Shown one piece after another: positions 59,696-64,000 of a DNA stretch of 64,000 nucleotides. The stretch covers positions 1-64,000 of the forward strand of contig UQJY01000004.1 of assembly GCA_900541465.1 (NCBI GenBank), given 5' to 3'. The notes beneath the pieces are model-generated. The model ran no database searches and was not told the origin of the DNA. It saw nothing but the letters and a program-made list of their open reading frames with translations. Numbering within the stretch: position 1 is the stretch's first letter; the number at the start of each line of letters is the position of its first letter. The stretch is from an uncultured Fusobacterium sp. Its GTDB lineage: Bacteria; Fusobacteriota; Fusobacteriia; Fusobacteriales; Fusobacteriaceae. A program made the position numbers and the translations under genes.

Positions 59696-60568
59696 TTACT
59701 CTATGTTCATTGCCTGTTCTCTTATTTTTTCAATTTCATTTTTACATTCAACCACAAGTTTTGAAATCTCATAAGAGTTTGCTTTAACTCCTGAAGTATT
59801 TAGTTCTCTGAACATTTCCTGCAATATGAAATCTATTTTTTTTCCAACAGTGCTGCTTTCTGAATCAAGTTCTGTTTTAAGCTGTTTTAAATGACTTTCA
59901 AGTCTTGATACTTCTTCTGATATATCACTTTTATCAGTAAAAAGCAATATCTCTTTTAAAATATCTTCCTCTTTAAATTCAATTTCTCCTCTTATTGAAT
60001 CAAGTCTTTTTATAAGTTTTTCCTTATAAATTTTAACAACTTCTTCTTTATGAAGTTTTATTGTTTCAATTCTTTCTTCTATAAAAGCCACTCTTTCTTT
60101 AAAATATTCTCTTAATCTTTCTCCCTCTTCAACTTTAAATTCAATAAAAGAGTTTAAAAGTTCATCTATTTTTTCTGTTAGAACAGCTTCATATCCCTCT
60201 GTATCATTTTCATTCTTCTTTATGACATTCAGATTTCTCACAAGATAATCCATTTTATTTGTAAATTTTTCTCCAAGATTTTCTTCCATTTTATTCAATA
60301 CATTTAAATATGCTTTGCAAATATTTTCATCATATTCAAACATATTTTCCATTTCTCTTTTATCTTCAAAATCTATTTTCAGATCTATGCTTCCTCTTGT
60401 TACTTTTTCACCAACCTGAGTTCTGATTTTGTTTTCTAAAAAGTTCAAAACACTTGGAAGTTTTATTTTCAAATTAAGACTTTTATTATTAACACTTTTT
60501 ATTTCAAGTCCTATTTGAAAATTTTCATCTTGATAAGATAATTTTGAATAACCTGTCATGCTTCTCAT
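59696..60568 (-). CDS. yicC: YicC family endoribonuclease-like protein
   Basis: A 290-residue protein beginning MRSMTGYSKLSYQDE with the YicC signature, and a C-terminal DUF1732 domain with FILQEMFRELNTSGVKANS. YicC has been reported as an RNase involved in small-RNA turnover in E. coli; the exact role here is inferred. It is the first gene of yicC-gmk-rpoZ-apbE, with AAGGAG before the ATG. It lies only 28 nt after the rpoC-side hairpin, so no obvious promoter separates it from rpoC. Confidence 0.92.
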   Translation of the reverse strand: MRSMTGYSKLSYQDENFQIGLEIKSVNNKSLNLKIKLPSVLNFLENKIRTQVGEKVTRGSIDLKIDFEDKREMENMFEYDENICKAYLNVLNKMEENLGEKFTNKMDYLVRNLNVIKKNENDTEGYEAVLTEKIDELLNSFIEFKVEEGERLREYFKERVAFIEERIETIKLHKEEVVKIYKEKLIKRLDSIRGEIEFKEEDILKEILLFTDKSDISEEVSRLESHLKQLKTELDSESSTVGKKIDFILQEMFRELNTSGVKANSYEISKLVVECKNEIEKIREQAMNIE

Positions 60569-60596
60569 TGAGCTAACTCCTTATTATTGAGATGAC

Positions 60597-60626
60597 AAAA
60601 TAGGCGACTCATATGTCGCCTATTTT
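60597..60626 (-). terminator. Terminator hairpin between rpoC and yicC
   Basis: Perfect 12-bp stem AAAATAGGCGAC / GTCGCCTATTTT with a 6-nt loop; short T run, so it may be partly read through into yicC. Confidence 0.8.
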
Positions 60627-60635
60627 ATTTTAAAA

Positions 60636-63600
60636 TTACTGTTCCTCTTTAACTTCTGTTGGAACTACATTTCTGTAATCAACATAACCTGTTCCTGCTG
60701 GAATTTTCTTACCTATGATTACATTTTCTTTTAGACCTTCTAAGTAGTCTTCCTTACCTTCTATTGCTGCATTTGAAAGAACTTTTGTTGTTTCTTGGAA
60801 TGAAGCTGCAGAAATAAAGCTTTCTGTATTAACAGCTGCTTTTGTAATACCTTGAATTACTGGTTCGTATTCTACAAGTTTCTTACCTTTTGCTTTTAAT
60901 TCTTCATTTTCAAGATCAACTAATCTCTTTTCAACAACTTCATCTTCAAGTAATAAAGATGAATCTGAGTTAGTAATTCTTACTTTCTTGAACATCTGTT
61001 TAACTATAATCTCAATGTGTTTATCGTTAACTGTAACTCCTTGGTCTCTATATACTTGTTGCACAGATTCAAGTATGAACTGCTCAGCTGCTACAAGTCC
61101 TTTGATATTTAATATATCAAAGGGAGAGATTGCTCCTTCAGTAATTTTATCTCCTGATTTAATAAGCATACCATCTGTTACCACTAAGTGATCTCCAACT
61201 GATACTAGATATTCTCTGAATAGATCAGGGTCTTTTTCATTTCTTATAATGATAACTCTCATACCTTTTCTCTTCTTAGCAGTAATTTCAACTTTACCGT
61301 CTATTTCTGTAAGAAGTGCTTTACCTTTAGGGTTTCTTGCTTCAAACAGCTCTTGAATTCTAGGAAGACCTCCAGTGATGTCTTTTGTTCCTTCTCCTTC
61401 TTTTATAAGTTTAGCAAGAATTTGTCCTTTAGTAACTTTATCTCCTTCTTTAACCATTAAGTATGCACCAAATGGAATTGGGTAGCTTGCTTTTGGATTA
61501 TGATCTTTATCATAAACTATAAGTCTTGGGTTGGCATCTCCTGACTCAACAGGTTTTACTGCTAAGTATTCAGTAACGTCATATTTTTCATCATAGTTTG
61601 CTTTGATATAAATTTCTTTAAATTCAACTGTACCGTCTTGGTCACAGATGATTGGTACATGGTATGGGTCAATATCTGCTAAGATATCTCCAGCTTGCAC
61701 TGTGTCTCCCTCTTTAACTCTTAAAATAGCTCCTGAAGGAATTTCATGGTCGTAGTTTCCAATAGAGATTTTAGCTGACTGGCTTACCACTATTTCATCA
61801 TTAGTTTCTTCGTTTACAAGTATTTTTACATCTTTAAATTTAAGTTTTCCGCTGACTTCCGCTTTTTTAGTTGTAGCAGAAGCTGTTGCCATAGCAACTC
61901 CTCCTGTATGGAACGTTCTCATTGTAAGCTGAGTACCTGGTTCTCCAATTGATTGAGCTGCAATAACTCCAACTGCTTCTCCAAGTAATACTTCTTTGTG
62001 GTTTGAAAGGTCCATACCATAACATTTCTTACATACTCCTTTTTCAAGAGCACAAGTAAGAGGAGTTCTGATTTTTACTTTTTTAATTCCAAGTTCTTCT
62101 ATTTTCTTGATAAGAGCTTTACCTATCATAGTATTTCTAGGAGCAATTACTTCTCCGTCAACTATTAAGTCTTCAGCAAGAACTCTTCCGTTTATTCTTT
62201 CTGCAAGTGTTTCAATTACATTTCCGTCAGATACAAGTTCTGCAACTTCGATTCCTTCATGAGTTCCGCAGTCATCTGCATTAACCATAACTTCATGTGA
62301 AATATCAACAAGTCTTCTTGTTAAGTATCCTGAATCGGCAGTTCTTAGAGCTGTATCTGCAAGTCCTTTTCTTGCTCCGTGTGATGACATAAAGAACTCT
62401 AATACTGTTAGTCCTTCACGGAAGTTGGCTTTAATAGGTACCTCAATGATTCTACCTCTTGTATCGGCCATATTTCCCCTCATGGCAGCAAGCTGTCTCA
62501 TCTGTTGAATAGATCCTCTGGCTCCAGAGTTCGCCATCATGTAAACTGGGTTAAATTCATCCAGCCCGTTCATCATTGCATCTGTTACAGCAGCTGTTGC
62601 TTGTGACCATACAGCAATTGTTCTTCTGTATCTTTCTTCGTTAATAATATGTCCAGCTTTATATTCTTGTTCAATTCTTGCAACTTCTTTATCAGCATTT
62701 TCAAGAATTTCTTTTTTACTTGCTGGGATTTCAAGGTCTTCTATACCAACTGATACTCCTGCAAATGTAGAGTAGTGGTATCCAAAGTTTTTAAGTTTAT
62801 CTATTATTTCAGCAGCTTTTACGAAACCATATCTTTCGTATAATTCACCGATTAATTTTTTAAGAGGTCCTTTACCATAAGTCATATGATAATCTCTTAT
62901 TTCTTCTGGAAGTAATTCAGCAAATAAAATTCTTCCAGGAGTAGTTGTTACAAATTCTTCTTTTATTCTTACTTTTATAATACTGTGAGTATCTACAACA
63001 CCATTTTGGTAAGCAGTTAAAACCTGCTCTTTATTTGAGAATAGTTTTCCTTCTCCTTTACATCCAGGTCTGTCTTTAGTCATGTAGAAACATCCCATAA
63101 CCATGTCTTGTCCAGGAATTGCTATCGGCTGTCCGTTAGCTGGAGATATGATGTTGTTTGGAGCAAGCATTAAAAGTTTTGCTTCCATTATAGCTTCTGG
63201 TGATAATACTAAGTGAACTGCCATTTGGTCTCCGTCGAAGTCAGCATTGAATGCAGAACATACTAACGGATGAAGTCTTATAGCTTTTCCTTCTATTAAC
63301 ACTGGTTCAAAAGCTTGAATTGAAAGTCTGTGAAGAGTCGGAGCTCTGTTAAGTAATACAGGGTGATCTTTAATTACATCTTCTATTACATCCCAAACTT
63401 TATCATCTGCTTCTTCAACTAATTTCTTAGCTGTTTTTATATTTGTAGCAAGTTCTCTTTTTACAAGTTCTCTCATGATGAAAGGTTTATAAAGTTCAAG
63501 TGCCATTTTCTTAGGGATACCGCATTGATTCATTTTTAATGACGGACCAACGACGATAACTGATCTGGCAGAGTAGTCAACCCTTTTACCAAGAAGGTTT

Positions 63601-64000
63601 TGTCTAAATCTTCCTTGTTTTCCTTTTAACATATCAGAAAGAGATTTTAATTCTCTGTTGTTTTGTGCAACTACAGGTTTTCCTCTTCTTCCGTTGTCTA
63701 TTAAGGCATCAACAGCTTCTTGAAGCATTCTTTTTTCGTTTTTAACAACGATTTCAGGAGCTTTTATTTCAAGAAGTTTTTTAAGTCTGTTGTTTCTGTT
63801 TATTACTCTTCTATAAAGATCATTTAAGTCAGAAGTAGCAAATCTTCCTCCGTCAAGTTGAACCATTGGTCTTAAGTCAGCAGGAATTACAGGAACGTTT
63901 TTAAGAATCATCCAGCTTGGCTGGTTGTTAGATTCCATAAAGTCTCTTACTATTTTTAATCTCTTAGCTACTTTCTTTCTTTTTTGGCTTGAGTTTACAT
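60636..64000 (-). CDS. rpoC: RNA polymerase beta' subunit, missing its N-terminus
   Basis: The frame is open to the window edge, where it reads into [13 protein letters not shown] before the ATG at 63938, so the start is upstream of the window and that ATG is internal. About 1,121 residues are visible out of roughly 1,300. The catalytic Asp triad is in [29 protein letters not shown], the trigger-loop-type region [21 protein letters not shown] and zinc-type Cys CGTHEG...[13 protein letters not shown] are present. This is the main DNA-binding catalytic half of RNA polymerase. Stop at 60636-60638. Confidence 0.97.
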   Translation of the reverse strand, partial: VNSSQKRKKVAKRLKIVRDFMESNNQPSWMILKNVPVIPADLRPMVQLDGGRFATSDLNDLYRRVINRNNRLKKLLEIKAPEIVVKNEKRMLQEAVDALIDNGRRGKPVVAQNNRELKSLSDMLKGKQGRFRQNLLGKRVDYSARSVIVVGPSLKMNQCGIPKKMALELYKPFIMRELVKRELATNIKTAKKLVEEADDKVWDVIEDVIKDHPVLLNRAPTLHRLSIQAFEPVLIEGKAIRLHPLVCSAFNADFDGDQMAVHLVLSPEAIMEAKLLMLAPNNIISPANGQPIAIPGQDMVMGCFYMTKDRPGCKGEGKLFSNKEQVLTAYQNGVVDTHSIIKVRIKEEFVTTTPGRILFAELLPEEIRDYHMTYGKGPLKKLIGELYERYGFVKAAEIIDKLKNFGYHYSTFAGVSVGIEDLEIPASKKEILENADKEVARIEQEYKAGHIINEERYRRTIAVWSQATAAVTDAMMNGLDEFNPVYMMANSGARGSIQQMRQLAAMRGNMADTRGRIIEVPIKANFREGLTVLEFFMSSHGARKGLADTALRTADSGYLTRRLVDISHEVMVNADDCGTHEGIEVAELVSDGNVIETLAERINGRVLAEDLIVDGEVIAPRNTMIGKALIKKIEELGIKKVKIRTPLTCALEKGVCKKCYGMDLSNHKEVLLGEAVGVIAAQSIGEPGTQLTMRTFHTGGVAMATASATTKKAEVSGKLKFKDVKILVNEETNDEIVVSQSAKISIGNYDHEIPSGAILRVKEGDTVQAGDILADIDPYHVPIICDQDGTVEFKEIYIKANYDEKYDVTEYLAVKPVESGDANPRLIVYDKDHNPKASYPIPFGAYLMVKEGDKVTKGQILAKLIKEGEGTKDITGGLPRIQELFEARNPKGKALLTEIDGKVEITAKKRKGMRVIIIRNEKDPDLFREYLVSVGDHLVVTDGMLIKSGDKITEGAISPFDILNIKGLVAAEQFILESVQQVYRDQGVTVNDKHIEIIVKQMFKKVRITNSDSSLLLEDEVVEKRLVDLENEELKAKGKKLVEYEPVIQGITKAAVNTESFISAASFQETTKVLSNAAIEGKEDYLEGLKENVIIGKKIPAGTGYVDYRNVVPTEVKEEQ

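Noticed and set aside
1-64000. CRISPR array, prophage or transposase
   Set aside because: No regularly spaced direct repeats and no phage structural, integrase or transposase proteins were found among the translated frames.

Overview
The window is AT-rich (roughly 30% GC), almost gap-free bacterial chromosome from a diderm anaerobe, most probably a Fusobacterium of the F. varium/ulcerans/mortiferum group. The assignment rests on the combination of methionine gamma-lyase, a methionine ABC importer behind a SAM riboswitch, a lysine-riboswitch NhaC-type transporter, a butyryl/4-hydroxybutyrate-type CoA-transferase, a K+-dependent membrane pyrophosphatase, TAXI-TRAP transport, many lipoproteins and strongly AGA/TTA-biased codons. 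Genus is an inference from gene content, not from a marker search. No prophage, insertion sequence or CRISPR array was seen.

Layout. 0-0.4 kb: C-terminus of a DnaB-like helicase and a 2[4Fe-4S] ferredoxin, both less AT-rich than the rest. 0.5-5.2 kb: phnDCE importer (fused PhnE), a zinc-ribbon protein, a glycine-zipper lipoprotein and dCMP deaminase. 5.3-10.7 kb: sulfur amino acid block, with an S-box riboswitch, metNIQ, a flavodoxin-ferredoxin and methionine gamma-lyase. 10.7-13.6 kb: trkA and trkH, each interrupted by one frameshift. 13.6-19.5 kb: a PD-(D/E)XK-like nuclease, an acyl-CoA:acetate CoA-transferase and a PLD/helicase/DUF3427 protein bordered by inverted repeats. 19.5-25.7 kb: IclR regulator, LemA, DUF2207 protein, thioesterase, gpmI and tpiA. 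25.8-28.6 kb: tightly overlapping rluD-rnhB-yraN-Zn ribbon-comF. 28.6-34.1 kb: lysine riboswitch and transporter, a second glycine-zipper lipoprotein, then an operon of an aminotransferase and an unusual HPr-kinase/PEPCK-like P-loop protein. 34.1-35.5 kb: infC-rpmI-rplT with a likely AUU start and an attenuator leader. 35.6-44.1 kb: DUF1275 protein, a GntR/DUF1893/PatB-type lyase/DcuC-like cluster, and a DUF1850/TRAP/TAXI operon. 44.2-45.6 kb: three tRNAs, upp, rpmE. 45.7-52.8 kb: pbpC and a giant alpha-2-macroglobulin lipoprotein. 52.9-55.2 kb: lipase-like hydrolase, 3-methyladenine glycosylase and an exported flavodoxin-fold oxidoreductase. 55.2-55.8 kb: non-coding DNA with an approximately 80-bp direct repeat. 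55.8-64 kb: hppA, then yicC-gmk-rpoZ-apbE and rpoC running off the end.

Much of the physiology hangs together as amino-acid fermentation. Methionine and lysine uptake are controlled by riboswitches. Methionine gamma-lyase and a C-S lyase release thiols, ammonia and 2-oxo acids. A CoA-transferase recovers energy from acyl-CoA. PPase and TRAP transport use ion gradients.

The most notable points are: the unusual position of the S-box P1 3' strand inside the terminator loop upstream of metN; the paired frameshifts in trkA and trkH (the second at CUU UGA, the RF2 recoding heptamer core); the aminotransferase/HprK-PEPCK-like operon with twin UUG starts; and the helicase flanked by inverted repeats. 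All functions are by recognition of motifs and family resemblance; no database search could be run.
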